Counted from the stretch's first letter, positions 51,387 through 61,106 are shown. The stretch is 64,000 nucleotides of DNA from Comamonadaceae bacterium (GCA_947450695.1 CANFWV010000003.1:1-64000); one strand, 5' to 3'. Made by a program: numbers and translations. The notes: generated by a model from the letters alone, not told the origin.

Positions 51387-52580
51387 ATGAACTCACTGAC
51401 AACTTCTAACGCCGTGCGCGAGCACACACCGGTCCTGAGCAGCCGCCTGCCCAACGTCGGCACGACCATCTTCACCGTCATGTCGGCACTCGCCACTGAA
51501 AAAAATGCGGTCAATTTGGGGCAAGGTTTCCCAGATTTTGAGTGTGACCCGGCCTTGGTCAATGCGGTCACAGACGCCATGCAACGCGGTCTCAACCAGT
51601 ACCCGCCCATGACTGGCGTACCGGTCTTACGCGAAGCCATCGCGACCAAAATTCAAAACTTGTACGGCAGAAGCTATAACCCGAACACTGAGATCACGGT
51701 CACCGCCGGCGCTACGCAGGCCATCATCACCATCATCTTAGCCATCGTGCATCCGGGTGACGAAGTGATTGTGCTGGAGCCTTGCTACGACAGCTATGTG
51801 CCGAACATCGAATTGGCGGGTGGCCAAGTGGTGCGGGTGCCGCTGACACCTGGGACTTTTCGCCCGGACTTCACAAAGATTGCCGCCGCCATCAGTTCTA
51901 AAACGCGCGCCATCATCATCAATTCACCGCACAACCCCAGTGCAACGGTCTGGAATGAAGCGGAGATGCTGAAGCTGCAAGCTTTGCTGGCGCCGACGGA
52001 GATCTTGCTCATCAGCGACGAGGTTTATGAACACATGGTTTTTGACGCTGCGCTGGGCGCACAGCACCACAGCGCGGCAAGCTATCCGGGTTTGGCGGCG
52101 CGGGCTTTTATTGTCAGCAGCTTTGGCAAAACGTACCATGTTACGGGCTGGAAGGTCGGCTATGTGGCTGCACCCGCAGCGCTGTCAGCAGAGTTTCGCA
52201 AAGTCCACCAGTTCAATGTGTTCACCGTTAACACGCCAGTGCAATATGCCCTGGCTAGCTACATGGACAAGCCCGCTGCGTACCTCGAATTACCGGTGTT
52301 TTACGAGCGTAAACGTGACCTGTTTCGTGAAGGTCTGGCGACCACACGTTTCAAGCTCTTGCCAAGTGAAGGCACGTACTTTCAGTGCGTCGATATTTCT
52401 GAGGTCAGCGACTTAGGCGAAGCCGACTTCTGCCAATGGTTGACGTCCGAAATCGGCGTTGCGGCGATTCCGCTGTCTGCCTTTTATGGCAATGCCTTTG
52501 ACCAGCGCGTGGTGCGTTTTTGCTTCGCCAAGAAAGACGATACGCTCAAGACTGCGTTAGCAAGACTCGCCAAGCTTTGA
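51387..52580 (+). CDS. Methionine/aromatic aminotransferase-like PLP enzyme (YbdL/KAT type)
   Basis: 397 residues from the ATG at 51387; an ATG at 51366 overlapping cysB is the alternative (404 residues) and neither has a strong Shine-Dalgarno sequence. Motifs: NLGQGFPDFECDP, NQYPPMTGVPVLREAI, INSPHNPSATVW, SDEVYEHMVFD and VSSFGKTYHVTGWKVGY with the PLP lysine. The pattern matches the methionine aminotransferase YbdL and kynurenine aminotransferases, which transaminate Met, Phe, Tyr and similar. Location next to cysB agrees with a role in methionine salvage, but this is inference. Confidence 0.92.
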   Translation: MNSLTTSNAVREHTPVLSSRLPNVGTTIFTVMSALATEKNAVNLGQGFPDFECDPALVNAVTDAMQRGLNQYPPMTGVPVLREAIATKIQNLYGRSYNPNTEITVTAGATQAIITIILAIVHPGDEVIVLEPCYDSYVPNIELAGGQVVRVPLTPGTFRPDFTKIAAAISSKTRAIIINSPHNPSATVWNEAEMLKLQALLAPTEILLISDEVYEHMVFDAALGAQHHSAASYPGLAARAFIVSSFGKTYHVTGWKVGYVAAPAALSAEFRKVHQFNVFTVNTPVQYALASYMDKPAAYLELPVFYERKRDLFREGLATTRFKLLPSEGTYFQCVDISEVSDLGEADFCQWLTSEIGVAAIPLSAFYGNAFDQRVVRFCFAKKDDTLKTALARLAKL

Positions 52581-52635
52581 CTTAGCGTGATTGAGAGCGC
52601 AGCGCGGCAATCCATCCGCTCGGTGCTTATCAACT

Positions 52636-52740
52636 GATCGCCCAGGGGCTGGGCTCCTACAGGGGGAAGGAGAACGCTGACGATCATCCCGAATGGAAAA
52701 GATGGATTGACTTTGTAGGAGCCGAGCCCCCTCGGCGATC
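52636..52740. repeat. REPIN-like pair of inverted REP sequences
   Basis: The arm 52636-52661 (GATCGCCCAGGGG then CTGGGCTCCTACA) and the arm 52714-52740 (TGTAGGAGCCGAGC then CCCCTCGGCGATC) are inverted copies with a few differences, separated by about 52 bases. The TGTAGGAGC core resembles known REP sequences, which are spread by RAYT tyrosine transposases. It occupies most of the gap between the aminotransferase and hrpA stops. A second copy is not seen in this window. Confidence 0.75.
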
Positions 52741-52762
52741 TTCCACGACAAACACTCAAACC

Positions 52763-55700
52763 TCAAGAGTTAATCTGACCCCAAGCCTTGTCCAGGCGCT
52801 TCACGCTGACCGGCTGCGGCGTTCGCAATTCCTGCGCAAAAAAGCTCACTCTAAGTTCTTCCAGCAGCCAGCGGTATTCCTGCATGCGCGCATCCACAGC
52901 ACCCTTGCGGTCAGCGACCAACCGCCAATAGCGCTGCTCTTGCAACTTCATATCGGCCAAGCGCGCAGTGTCGCGCGCAGGGTCTGCGCGCCATTTTTCT
53001 AAACGCAAGGTGATGGCTTTCAAGTAACGCGGAAAATGTTGTAGTTGGCCGTAGGGCGTCGTCATCAAAAACCGTTTGGGCACCAAGCGCTGCAGTTGCT
53101 GCGCGGCATCAGCCGACGCTTCAGCGGCGTTTTTAGTATCTTTGATCTTGCGCTGTGCAGCGGCAAACTCAATCAAAATACTGGCGGCCAGACGTGCCAC
53201 CTCGCTGGCGATCAGGGTCAGACGGCCGCGCCCGTCTTCCACCCGTTTTTTGAACTCGGCCTCGCCTGTCGGCAAGGGTTCCACCAGAAAAGCCCGGTCC
53301 AATGCCACGTCGATGATCTGCGTGCGCAACTCTTCAAGCGTGCCGCCGCCAGAGTTGTCTGCCGCGCGGCCGACCAGCATGTAGGCCGTGGCAGTTTTTT
53401 GCAGATCGGGCAAATTCTTCTCTAGGTATTTAAGGGCGTCTTTGATTTGCAAAGAAAACAAACGACGCAGACCGGCTCGGTGTTTGACTGCCGCCATGTC
53501 GGGCTCGTCGAAGACCTCAATCGTCACCGCGTCGCCCAAGTCCATCAGCGCTGGAAAGCCAATCAGCGTTTGTGCGCCCTTGCGAATTTCCATGAGCTCC
53601 GGCAGTTCCCCAAAGCTCCAAGTGGTGTAGCGGTCTGGAGTCTTAGGCACACCGGCTGGCATAGCTTTGGCACCGGCAGGTTGAGCACCGCGTGCTTTGC
53701 CTGAAAGGTCAGACGTCCCTGTGGTTGACGATTCAACCGTCGGTGCGATCTTGAGATTTTTAAGACCAGCCAGCGCCTGAAACGCACCGCGCGCCTGCGC
53801 CCCCAAATCGCCTTTCAGCGCGCCCAAGTTGCGCCCCAAGCCGAGTTGGCGGCCGTGTTCGTCAACCACCCGAAAGTTCATGAACAGATGCGGCGGCAGC
53901 ATGTCGAGCTTCATGTCGTTGCGTTTGATGTCCAACGAAGTGGCATCGCGCACCCACTTGAGGACAGCGTCGGTGAGCGAGCCACCGCCCCATTTTTCGG
54001 GCTGCAGCAAATCGGCCGCCATGCGGGCCGCCGTATCGGGCAAAGGCACCAGCCGTGAACGCGGGCGCTGATGCAGCGTTTTGATCAGCGCTTGGATTTT
54101 GTCTTTGAGCAAACCCGGCACCAGCCATTCGCAGCGCTCGTCGCTGACCTGGTTCAAGGCAAACAACGGCACTTCCACCGTGACGCCGTCTTTCGCATCA
54201 CCGGGCTCGTGCAGATAACTCACGCTGCAATCCACACCCCCTAGGCGCAATGTTCGGGGAAAAGCATGTGTGGTGATGCCAGCCGCTTCATGGCGCATGA
54301 GTTCTTCACGCGACAACAACAGCAACTGCGGCTGCTTTTTGACTTCGTCTTTGTACCAGTGCTCGCAACCGGCACCAGTGCAAATATCCGTCGGCAATTG
54401 CTGGTCGTAAAAAGCATAGATCAGCTCCTCATCAACGAGCACGTCTTGACGACGGGCTTTGTGTTCCAGGTCTTGCACCTGGACGATGAGTTTTTGGTTT
54501 GCCGCTAAAAACGGCAGCTTGGTGTCCCAGTTGCCAGCCACCAGCGCTTCGCGAATAAAAATTTCACGTGCACCAACAGGATCCACCCGACCGAAGTTGA
54601 CGCGGCGGCCGTTGTAGATCACCAAGCCATAGAGCGTAGCCCGCTCCAAAGCCGTGACTTGCGCGGCTTTTTTCTCCCAGTGCGGGTCCAGCAGCTGTTT
54701 CTTGAGCAAGTGCCCTGCGACCTGCTCAACCCATTGAGGCTCGATGTTGGCGATGCCTCGGCCAAACAAGCGCGTGGTTTCAACCAGCTCGGCGGCGACA
54801 ATCCAGCGGCCCGGTTTTTTACTCAACTTAGCACCAGGATGGCGATAGAAACGGATACCGCGCGCGCCCAAATAAGCTTCCTCGTCTTCGGCTTTGTAGC
54901 CCAAGTTGCCGAGCAAGCCGCAGAGCATCGACAAGTGCAACTGTTCGTAGCTGGCCGGCTTGCTGTTGATCTGCCAGCCCTGCTCACCAATCACGCTGTG
55001 CAGTTGCGAGTGGATGTCGCGCCATTCGCGCACTCGGCGGATGTTGACGAAGTTTTCCCGCAGCAGGTTTTCGTATTGGCGGTTCGAGAGCTTGTGTTCA
55101 GCCGCATGACCGCCGCGTGAATCACCCAGCCACTTCCACAGTTTCAAATAACCGGCGAACTCGCTTTTTTCATCGTCGAACTTGGCATGCGCTTGGTCGG
55201 CCTGTGTCTGTTTGTCCATCGGGCGGTCGCGCACGTCTTGCACGCTGAGCGCACTGGCAATGACCATCACCTCGTCGAGCGCTTGGCGGTCTCTAGCCTC
55301 CAAAATCATGCGGCCCACGCGCGGGTCCAGCGGCAGCTTGGCCAGTGTGCGCCCCACCGACGTGAGTTCGTTGTCGTCGTCGACAGAACCGAGTTCGGCC
55401 AGCAGCTGGTAACCGTCGGCAATCGCGCGCCCCTGCGGTGGCTCAATGAAAGCAAAGGCTTCAACCGCGCCCAAGTGCAAGGACTTCATGCGCAAAATCA
55501 CGGCAGCCAAAGAGCTGCGCAAAATCTCCGGATCGGTGAAACGTGCACGTCCTAAAAAGTCTTGCTCGTCGTACAGCCGAATGCAAATACCATCGGCCAC
55601 CCGACCGCAGCGACCGGCACGTTGATTCGCCGCCGCCTGCGAGATCGGCTCGACCATCAGCTGCTCGACCTTGTTCCTGAAGCTGTAGCGCTTGACGCGC

Positions 55701-56671
55701 GCCGTACCCGCGTCAATCACGTATCGAATGCCAGGTACCGTCAGCGAAGTCTCGGCCACGTTGGTGGCCAGCACAATGCGCCTGCCGTTGTGGCCTTCAA
55801 AAATCTGGTCTTGCTCGGCCTGACTCAAGCGCGCAAACAGGGGCAGCACTTCGGCATTGCGCAGCAGCGGCTGGTGGCTAAGGTGTTTGCGCAGGTGATC
55901 AGCAGCTTCCCTGATTTCGCGCTCTCCGGGCAAGAACACCAGAATGTCGCCGGCGCTATGCGGGCTGCGCCAAAGTTCATCCACGCCATCGGCAATCGCG
56001 TCGTTCAGGTCGTAGTCACGCGATTCTTCGTAGGGCCGATAACGCTGTTCAACGGGGAACATCCGACCTGACACCATGATGACGGGCGCAGGACCTTTAC
56101 TCGAAGCGAAGTAATCGGCGAAGCGCTGCGCATCAATCGTCGCCGAGGTGATGATGACTTTGAGGTCTGGCCTGCGCGGCAGCAATTGGCGCAAATAACC
56201 CAGTAAAAAGTCAATATTCAGACTGCGCTCATGTGCCTCGTCAATGATGATGGTGTCGTAATTTTTGAGCAGCGGATCGGTTTGCGTCTCGGCCAGCAAA
56301 ATACCGTCGGTCATCAGCTTGACTGAGGCGTCACGACTCAGCCGATCTTGGAAACGCACCTTGTAGCCGACAACGTCACCGAGCGTTGTCTTGAGTTCTT
56401 CGGCAATCCGTTTCGCCACGCTAGAGGCCGCAATGCGGCGCGGCTGCGTGTGACCAATCAAAGGGCCGCGACCGCCCGGGTAATTCAGCTTGCCGCGTCC
56501 CATGGCCAAAGCGATTTTGGGCAACTGTGTGGTCTTGCCCGAGCCTGTTTCGCCGCAAACGATGACCACCTGGTGAGCCGCAATGGCGGCCGTAATTTCG
56601 TCGCGCTTGCCCGACACCGGCAGCGATTCAGGGAATTCAATGATCAAGGCAGGGGGGGAAATAGCAGACAA
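52763..56671 (-). CDS. hrpA: ATP-dependent RNA helicase HrpA
   Basis: 1302 residues, the normal size. The P-loop GETGSGKT is at 40-47, the DEAH box in IIIDEAHERS near 148, followed by SAT, the QRAGRCGR motif VI region, an HA2 domain, an OB-like segment and the DUF3418 C-terminal domain. HrpA is a DEAH-type helicase in mRNA processing and ribosome rescue of stalled or collided ribosomes. It is divergent from argA across 126 bases. Confidence 0.97.
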   Translation of the reverse strand: MSAISPPALIIEFPESLPVSGKRDEITAAIAAHQVVIVCGETGSGKTTQLPKIALAMGRGKLNYPGGRGPLIGHTQPRRIAASSVAKRIAEELKTTLGDVVGYKVRFQDRLSRDASVKLMTDGILLAETQTDPLLKNYDTIIIDEAHERSLNIDFLLGYLRQLLPRRPDLKVIITSATIDAQRFADYFASSKGPAPVIMVSGRMFPVEQRYRPYEESRDYDLNDAIADGVDELWRSPHSAGDILVFLPGEREIREAADHLRKHLSHQPLLRNAEVLPLFARLSQAEQDQIFEGHNGRRIVLATNVAETSLTVPGIRYVIDAGTARVKRYSFRNKVEQLMVEPISQAAANQRAGRCGRVADGICIRLYDEQDFLGRARFTDPEILRSSLAAVILRMKSLHLGAVEAFAFIEPPQGRAIADGYQLLAELGSVDDDNELTSVGRTLAKLPLDPRVGRMILEARDRQALDEVMVIASALSVQDVRDRPMDKQTQADQAHAKFDDEKSEFAGYLKLWKWLGDSRGGHAAEHKLSNRQYENLLRENFVNIRRVREWRDIHSQLHSVIGEQGWQINSKPASYEQLHLSMLCGLLGNLGYKAEDEEAYLGARGIRFYRHPGAKLSKKPGRWIVAAELVETTRLFGRGIANIEPQWVEQVAGHLLKKQLLDPHWEKKAAQVTALERATLYGLVIYNGRRVNFGRVDPVGAREIFIREALVAGNWDTKLPFLAANQKLIVQVQDLEHKARRQDVLVDEELIYAFYDQQLPTDICTGAGCEHWYKDEVKKQPQLLLLSREELMRHEAAGITTHAFPRTLRLGGVDCSVSYLHEPGDAKDGVTVEVPLFALNQVSDERCEWLVPGLLKDKIQALIKTLHQRPRSRLVPLPDTAARMAADLLQPEKWGGGSLTDAVLKWVRDATSLDIKRNDMKLDMLPPHLFMNFRVVDEHGRQLGLGRNLGALKGDLGAQARGAFQALAGLKNLKIAPTVESSTTGTSDLSGKARGAQPAGAKAMPAGVPKTPDRYTTWSFGELPELMEIRKGAQTLIGFPALMDLGDAVTIEVFDEPDMAAVKHRAGLRRLFSLQIKDALKYLEKNLPDLQKTATAYMLVGRAADNSGGGTLEELRTQIIDVALDRAFLVEPLPTGEAEFKKRVEDGRGRLTLIASEVARLAASILIEFAAAQRKIKDTKNAAEASADAAQQLQRLVPKRFLMTTPYGQLQHFPRYLKAITLRLEKWRADPARDTARLADMKLQEQRYWRLVADRKGAVDARMQEYRWLLEELRVSFFAQELRTPQPVSVKRLDKAWGQINS

Positions 56672-56797
56672 GCGGTTAACTTCGGTGAACTTAGGTGAAA
56701 ATCAGTGAAAAATTCGGGAGGGGGCAACTGCACATTATCCGTTCAGAAGCCGCCCTCAACACCTGTCAAGATCTCACTTTTCTCTGTAGAACAGCCC

Positions 56798-58150
56798 ATG
56801 CCCGCCGTTTTCAATTTTACCTTTGTGCCCTGGTTTCGCTCGGTGGCGCCTTACATCCACCTGCATCGCGGCAAGACATTCGTGGTCGGTATGGCAGGCG
56901 AAGCCATCGCAGCCGGCAAGCTCGCGCACATTGCGCAAGACTTGGCGTTGATTCAAAGCATGGGTGTGAAGATCGTCTTGGTGCATGGCTTCAGGCCGCA
57001 AGTCAACGAGCAACTGGCCGCCAAAGGCCATGCCGCGCAGTACTCACACGGCATGCGCATCACCGACTCGGTGGCGCTTGACTGCGCTCAAGAAGCTGCC
57101 GGCCAGCTGCGCTACGAAATTGAAGCAGCCTTCAGCCAAGGCTTGCCTAACACGCCCATGGCCGGTTCAACAGTACGGGTCATTTCAGGCAACTTCATCA
57201 CGGCACGGCCTGTTGGCATCGTCGACGGCATAGATTTCAAACACTCAGGATTAGTCCGAAAAGTGGACACCGTCGGCATCAAGCAGACGCTTGAACTAGG
57301 TTCGATGGTGTTACTGTCGCCGTTCGGTTTTTCACCCACCGGCGAAGCCTTTAACCTGACCATGGAAGAAGTGGCAACCAGCGTGGCGATCGAGTTGAAG
57401 GCTGACAAACTGATCTTTTTAACGGAGATCCCGGGCATCCGCGTGAACCCGTCTGAGCCTGAAAGCGACGACAACCCGATTGACACTGAGCTGCCATTGG
57501 CTGCGGCTAAAAAGCTGCTGGCAGATTTGCCGAACGCACAGCAGCCGAGCGACACCGCGTTTTACCTGCAGCATTGCGTCAAAGCCTGTCAGCACGGCGT
57601 AGAGCGTAGCCACATCCTGCCTTTTGCCACCGACGGCTCTCTGTTGCTGGAAATCTATGTACACGATGGCATCGGCACCATGGTGATTGATGAAAAGTTG
57701 GAGAGCCTGCGCGAAGCCACGGTGGACGACGTCGGCGGCATTTTGCAATTGATTGAACCGTACGAAAAAGACGGCACGCTGGTGAAGCGGGACCGCACAG
57801 AGATTGAACGCGATGCTGGGCAATACACGGTGATAGAACATGATGGCGTGATCTTTGGCTGCGCCGCGCTCTATCCGTACCCTGAATCTAAAACCGCTGA
57901 GATGGCCGCACTCACGGTGTCACCGCACACGCAAAGTCAAGGGGATGGCGAACGCATTCTGAAGCGGGTTGAACAGCGTGCCCGCGCCATGGGTCTGCAA
58001 AGTATTTTTGTGCTCACGACCCGCACCATGCACTGGTTTCTCAAGCGTGGTTTCAAGCCGGTAGAGACAGACTGGCTGCCCGAAGCGCGCAAGCGTAAAT
58101 ACAACCTGAACCGCAAAAGTCAGGTGCTGGTAAAAATCCTGCACCCTTGA
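56798..58150 (+). CDS. argA: Amino-acid N-acetyltransferase (N-acetylglutamate synthase)
   Basis: 450 residues from ATG 56798, which aligns the FRSVAPYIHLHRGKTFVV start with the ArgA N-terminus; a GTG-started extension to 56705 is open but unlikely. The first 290 residues form the amino-acid kinase fold (VHGFRPQVNEQL, VSGNFI-like VISGNFITARP, FNLTMEEVATSVAIEL) that binds arginine, and residues about 300-450 are a GNAT acetyltransferase (LTVSPHTQSQGDGERIL binds acetyl-CoA). It makes N-acetylglutamate, the first step of arginine synthesis, and is expected to be feedback inhibited. Confidence 0.95.
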   Translation: MPAVFNFTFVPWFRSVAPYIHLHRGKTFVVGMAGEAIAAGKLAHIAQDLALIQSMGVKIVLVHGFRPQVNEQLAAKGHAAQYSHGMRITDSVALDCAQEAAGQLRYEIEAAFSQGLPNTPMAGSTVRVISGNFITARPVGIVDGIDFKHSGLVRKVDTVGIKQTLELGSMVLLSPFGFSPTGEAFNLTMEEVATSVAIELKADKLIFLTEIPGIRVNPSEPESDDNPIDTELPLAAAKKLLADLPNAQQPSDTAFYLQHCVKACQHGVERSHILPFATDGSLLLEIYVHDGIGTMVIDEKLESLREATVDDVGGILQLIEPYEKDGTLVKRDRTEIERDAGQYTVIEHDGVIFGCAALYPYPESKTAEMAALTVSPHTQSQGDGERILKRVEQRARAMGLQSIFVLTTRTMHWFLKRGFKPVETDWLPEARKRKYNLNRKSQVLVKILHP

Positions 58151-58181
58151 TGGGGCTTTTCAAGCAACGGCAGAAACGACT

Positions 58182-58955
58182 TCAGCGCAGATGCGCAGTG
58201 GCCTGCTCTTCCACCATGGCCTTGATCTCGCGGGCCATCGGGTTGCGCAGTTCCTCGAGCACATGCGCGACCAAGCCGATGGCCCGTGCCATCACCCCCA
58301 CGCCGCGCACAATATTCCAAGGCAAGCCAAGTTCACTGGCCACAGCGGCAATGGCGCCGGTAGCATTAACCGGTAAGTTTTTACCCAGACGCCGTCCGGC
58401 TTCTTCAGCGACAGCGTTCATCAGCGCAACGTACTGACCAGAAAACCCGTTGGCCTGAGCGATCTCAAACAGCTTTGGCGTGCGCGGATCAATCGGCTTG
58501 TGAATGTGGTGGCCGATTCCCGGAACACTTTTTCCGAGCGCCATCTGTTGGTCCACAATCTGACGCGCGAGCGAAGCAATATCGACGTCCACCTTCGCGT
58601 CCGGCAGCGCTGCCTGCAGCAAGCGGGCCGCATCTTCCATGCTGCCGACAAACACGCTGCCCAGACCGCTGAGGCCCGCGCCGACGGCCGCCTGCATGGC
58701 CTCAGGTGCGCCCGCAATGGTCATCCGCGTGACGATGGCGCTGGGCGTCATACCGTGCTCAACGAGACTCACCGCAATCGCATTGAACACCGTCGATTCT
58801 TGCTGCGTGGGCAACCGGTCTGTCAACTCAAGAAAAGCCATGTCACCCAGAGAAACCTTGCCTAGAATATCCTTGCAAAGGTCTAAGCCCTTGACGGTGA
58901 TCTTGTCCGTCGTGCTCCAAGAAATATCCGTTCTGATTGATTTGCGTTTCGTCAT
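58182..58955 (-). CDS. Citryl-CoA lyase-like protein (short citrate synthase fold)
   Basis: 257 residues from ATG 58955 (frame reaches 59036). VPGIGHHIHKPIDPRTPKLF contains the conserved His and Asp residues of the citrate synthase C-terminal domain, and FNAIAVSLVEHGMTPSAIVTRMT matches the family. Such short proteins, annotated as citryl-CoA lyases, split citryl-CoA or related acyl-CoAs to acetyl-CoA and an oxo-acid. It lacks the usual N-terminal half of citrate synthase. The gene stands alone beside Bug receptor and nitroreductase genes. The real substrate is unknown. Confidence 0.85.
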   Translation of the reverse strand: MTKRKSIRTDISWSTTDKITVKGLDLCKDILGKVSLGDMAFLELTDRLPTQQESTVFNAIAVSLVEHGMTPSAIVTRMTIAGAPEAMQAAVGAGLSGLGSVFVGSMEDAARLLQAALPDAKVDVDIASLARQIVDQQMALGKSVPGIGHHIHKPIDPRTPKLFEIAQANGFSGQYVALMNAVAEEAGRRLGKNLPVNATGAIAAVASELGLPWNIVRGVGVMARAIGLVAHVLEELRNPMAREIKAMVEEQATAHLR

Positions 58956-59264
58956 GTCTTCAGGCTTTCTTTGATGTTGTTTGTTGGTTGGCTTGCAGGT
59001 TAACGGTTGTGGGCTGCCAAAAGATCTTGACACCACTCAGCCCTCTGGTCAGCACTCAAGCTGCGCCCCACCTTCTGATGATGCCCTTGGCCTCAATGAT
59101 GTTCACCACGGTGGCGTGGTGTGTCCTCTGCAATTGGCCAGAAACAGGGGCGGATAAAGCTTTAACACGTCAATAGGGCGCAGCATCTTTGAATCCAATA
59201 AGTTTGACGACTGTTGCGATGCTAAAGTATAAAAATGATCAGAGACAAAGCGGAGACCCGTGCC
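58956..59264. other. Intergenic region, citryl-CoA lyase / Bug receptor
   Basis: A 309-base divergent region. It carries the promoter at 59204-59233 for the Bug gene and presumably one for the minus-strand gene. A 79-residue frame across it has no homology features or ribosome-binding site and I take it as noise. Confidence 0.5.
59204..59233 (+). promoter_or_regulatory. Sigma-70-type promoter of the Bug receptor gene
   Basis: TTGACG (59204-59209) is followed after 18 bases by TATAAA (59228-59233). The predicted start of transcription is just before 59245, so the ATG at 59235 cannot be the translation start and 59265 is used. Confidence 0.55.
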
Positions 59265-60233
59265 ATGAAGCGTTTGAATGTCAGAATTTTTTGTGCTGTA
59301 TGGCTTGCTGCGGCTTGCCTCAGCACGGCGACCGCGGAAATCTACCCCAGTCGCCCGGTCAGGATTGTCGTGCCGTTTGCGGCGGGTGGTGGCGGCGATT
59401 TCATCGTGCGGGCTTGGTCGGACAAATTATCTGAAGTGCTGAAGCAGCCAGTCATCATCGACAACCGGGGCGGCGGTAATACAGCAGCTGGAACGGACTA
59501 CGTTTCCAAGGCCAATCCCGACGGCTACACACTTCTCTTCACGAGCACGGCCTTGTCAACCAACCCCACGCTCCTGCCGAATCTCACATTCAAAACACCG
59601 GACGACTTTGCACCGATTGCGTTGGTGATCACCTATCCGTTCGGTATGGCTGTACGCACAACACTGGAGGCGAATTCGATTCCTGAACTAATTGCCTATG
59701 CAAAAAAGAACCCGGGCAAGCTCAGTGCAGGGACTTCAGGCGAAGGGTCGGCATCGCATCTCGCGGCGGAGCTGTTCAAGGATGCGACCGGCACCAACAT
59801 CATCACCGTCCCGTACCGAGGTGCTGGACTGGCCATGAATGACGTTGCCGCCGGCCACGTGGACATGATGTTCACCGGCATGTCGCAAATCAGACCCTTG
59901 GTAGAAAGCAAACGAGTCAAGGTCTTAGCCTCATCAGGACTCAAGCGACTGCACTCGGCCCCAGACGTCAAAACCATTGCGGAACAAGGCGTCAAAGGGT
60001 TTAACGCCGTTGTCTGGTGGGGACTGCTGGCACCGGCAGGCACGCCCAAAGAAGTGATCGACAAAATGAATCTGGCGTTGCGCACCAGCTTGGCCCACCC
60101 CGAAGTCGCGAAGCGTCTTGAGGTCATAGATGGCGAGATTCACATCTCGACACCTCAAGAATTCGACACCATGATCCGCGAGGAAATTGTGCGCTGGCGC
60201 AAGTTGCTTAAGCCAGCAGCGTCCAAGCCGTGA
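59265..60233 (+). CDS. Tripartite tricarboxylate transporter substrate-binding protein (Bug family)
   Basis: 322 residues from the ATG at 59265, chosen because GCGGAGACCCGTGCC precedes it and the promoter lies further up. The signal (IFCAVWLAAACLSTATA) is followed by YPSRPVRIVVPFAAGGGGDFIVRAW and VIIDNRGGGNTAAGTDYV. It is a periplasmic receptor of the Bug/TctC family; the ligand cannot be told. It lies 63 bases upstream of a nitroreductase on the same strand. Confidence 0.94.
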   Translation: MKRLNVRIFCAVWLAAACLSTATAEIYPSRPVRIVVPFAAGGGGDFIVRAWSDKLSEVLKQPVIIDNRGGGNTAAGTDYVSKANPDGYTLLFTSTALSTNPTLLPNLTFKTPDDFAPIALVITYPFGMAVRTTLEANSIPELIAYAKKNPGKLSAGTSGEGSASHLAAELFKDATGTNIITVPYRGAGLAMNDVAAGHVDMMFTGMSQIRPLVESKRVKVLASSGLKRLHSAPDVKTIAEQGVKGFNAVVWWGLLAPAGTPKEVIDKMNLALRTSLAHPEVAKRLEVIDGEIHISTPQEFDTMIREEIVRWRKLLKPAASKP

Positions 60234-60296
60234 GTCCGCTTTCAAGTACTTTTACTAGACCCTGTGGAACGCGCCAATGAATGCGACTTCATCCAT

Positions 60297-61106
60297 ATGA
60301 ATACACTGTTCCAGGCCCGTTACGGCGCTGCCACAGCGCCGGGCTACACGCTCAATCCGACCTTGGAGACCCTGCTGGAGCATCGCTCCGTTCGGAGTTA
60401 TCAAGACAAAGCACTGGCACCCAACACGCTCGAATTACTCATCGCCGCAGCGCAGTCCGCGTCGACTTCTTCGAATCTGCAATCTTGGAGCGTGGTCGCT
60501 ATCGAAGATCCTGAGCGCAAGGACCGGCTTGCACGCATGGCCGGCAACCAAGAACATATCCGCGCCTGCCCACTCTTTCTGGTTTGGCTGGTCGACCTGG
60601 CGCGGCTAGACGCCTTGGGCGATCGACGCGGGTTGGCGCGCGACAGTCTGGATTATCTTGAGCTCCTCATGGTGGGCGTCATCGATGCGACGCTGGCTGC
60701 GCAGAATGCGGCGATTGCGGCTGAATCGATGAACCTTGGGATTGTCTATATCGGTGGCATGCGCAACCAACCTGAAGCCGTCGCAGCAGAGCTGGGATTG
60801 CCGCCGCGCACGTTTGGTTTGTTCGGCATGTGCATTGGTCACCCGAACCCCGAACGACCCGCAGCGGTAAAGCCACGCCTGCCGCAGCAGGCAGTTCTTC
60901 ATCGTGAGCAATACAACGCCAAGCAGATCACCGCTCCGGCAGATGACTACATCACAACCATGTCGAATTTTTACAAGAGTCAAGGCATGAAGACCCACGG
61001 CGATTGGGATCAGCACTCCCTCCATCGGGTGCGGGGTCCAGAGGCCATGGCCGGGCGAGACAGGCTAGCAGAGGCGCTTAAAAAACTGGGACTGGCATTA
61101 CGCTAG
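60297..61106 (+). CDS. Nitroreductase family protein (NfsA-like)
   Basis: 269 residues from ATG 60297; a GTG at 60264 would add 11 residues. The FMN-binding start TLETLLEHRSVRSYQDKALAPNTLELLIAAAQSA and the later YIGGMRNQPEAVAAELGLPPRTFGLFGMCIGHP are as in oxygen-insensitive NADPH nitroreductases of the NfsA type. It reduces nitroaromatics or quinones with NAD(P)H using FMN. It is likely in one unit with the Bug gene upstream. Confidence 0.93.
   Translation: MNTLFQARYGAATAPGYTLNPTLETLLEHRSVRSYQDKALAPNTLELLIAAAQSASTSSNLQSWSVVAIEDPERKDRLARMAGNQEHIRACPLFLVWLVDLARLDALGDRRGLARDSLDYLELLMVGVIDATLAAQNAAIAAESMNLGIVYIGGMRNQPEAVAAELGLPPRTFGLFGMCIGHPNPERPAAVKPRLPQQAVLHREQYNAKQITAPADDYITTMSNFYKSQGMKTHGDWDQHSLHRVRGPEAMAGRDRLAEALKKLGLALR

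Noticed and set aside
56683-56712. Three imperfect GGTGAAA direct repeats between hrpA and argA
   Set aside because: Only seven-base units in low-complexity sequence; no indication of a binding array beyond chance.
58937-59176. 79-codon frame in the citryl-CoA lyase/Bug gap
   Set aside because: Overlaps the start of the minus-strand gene, no ribosome-binding site, no motif.
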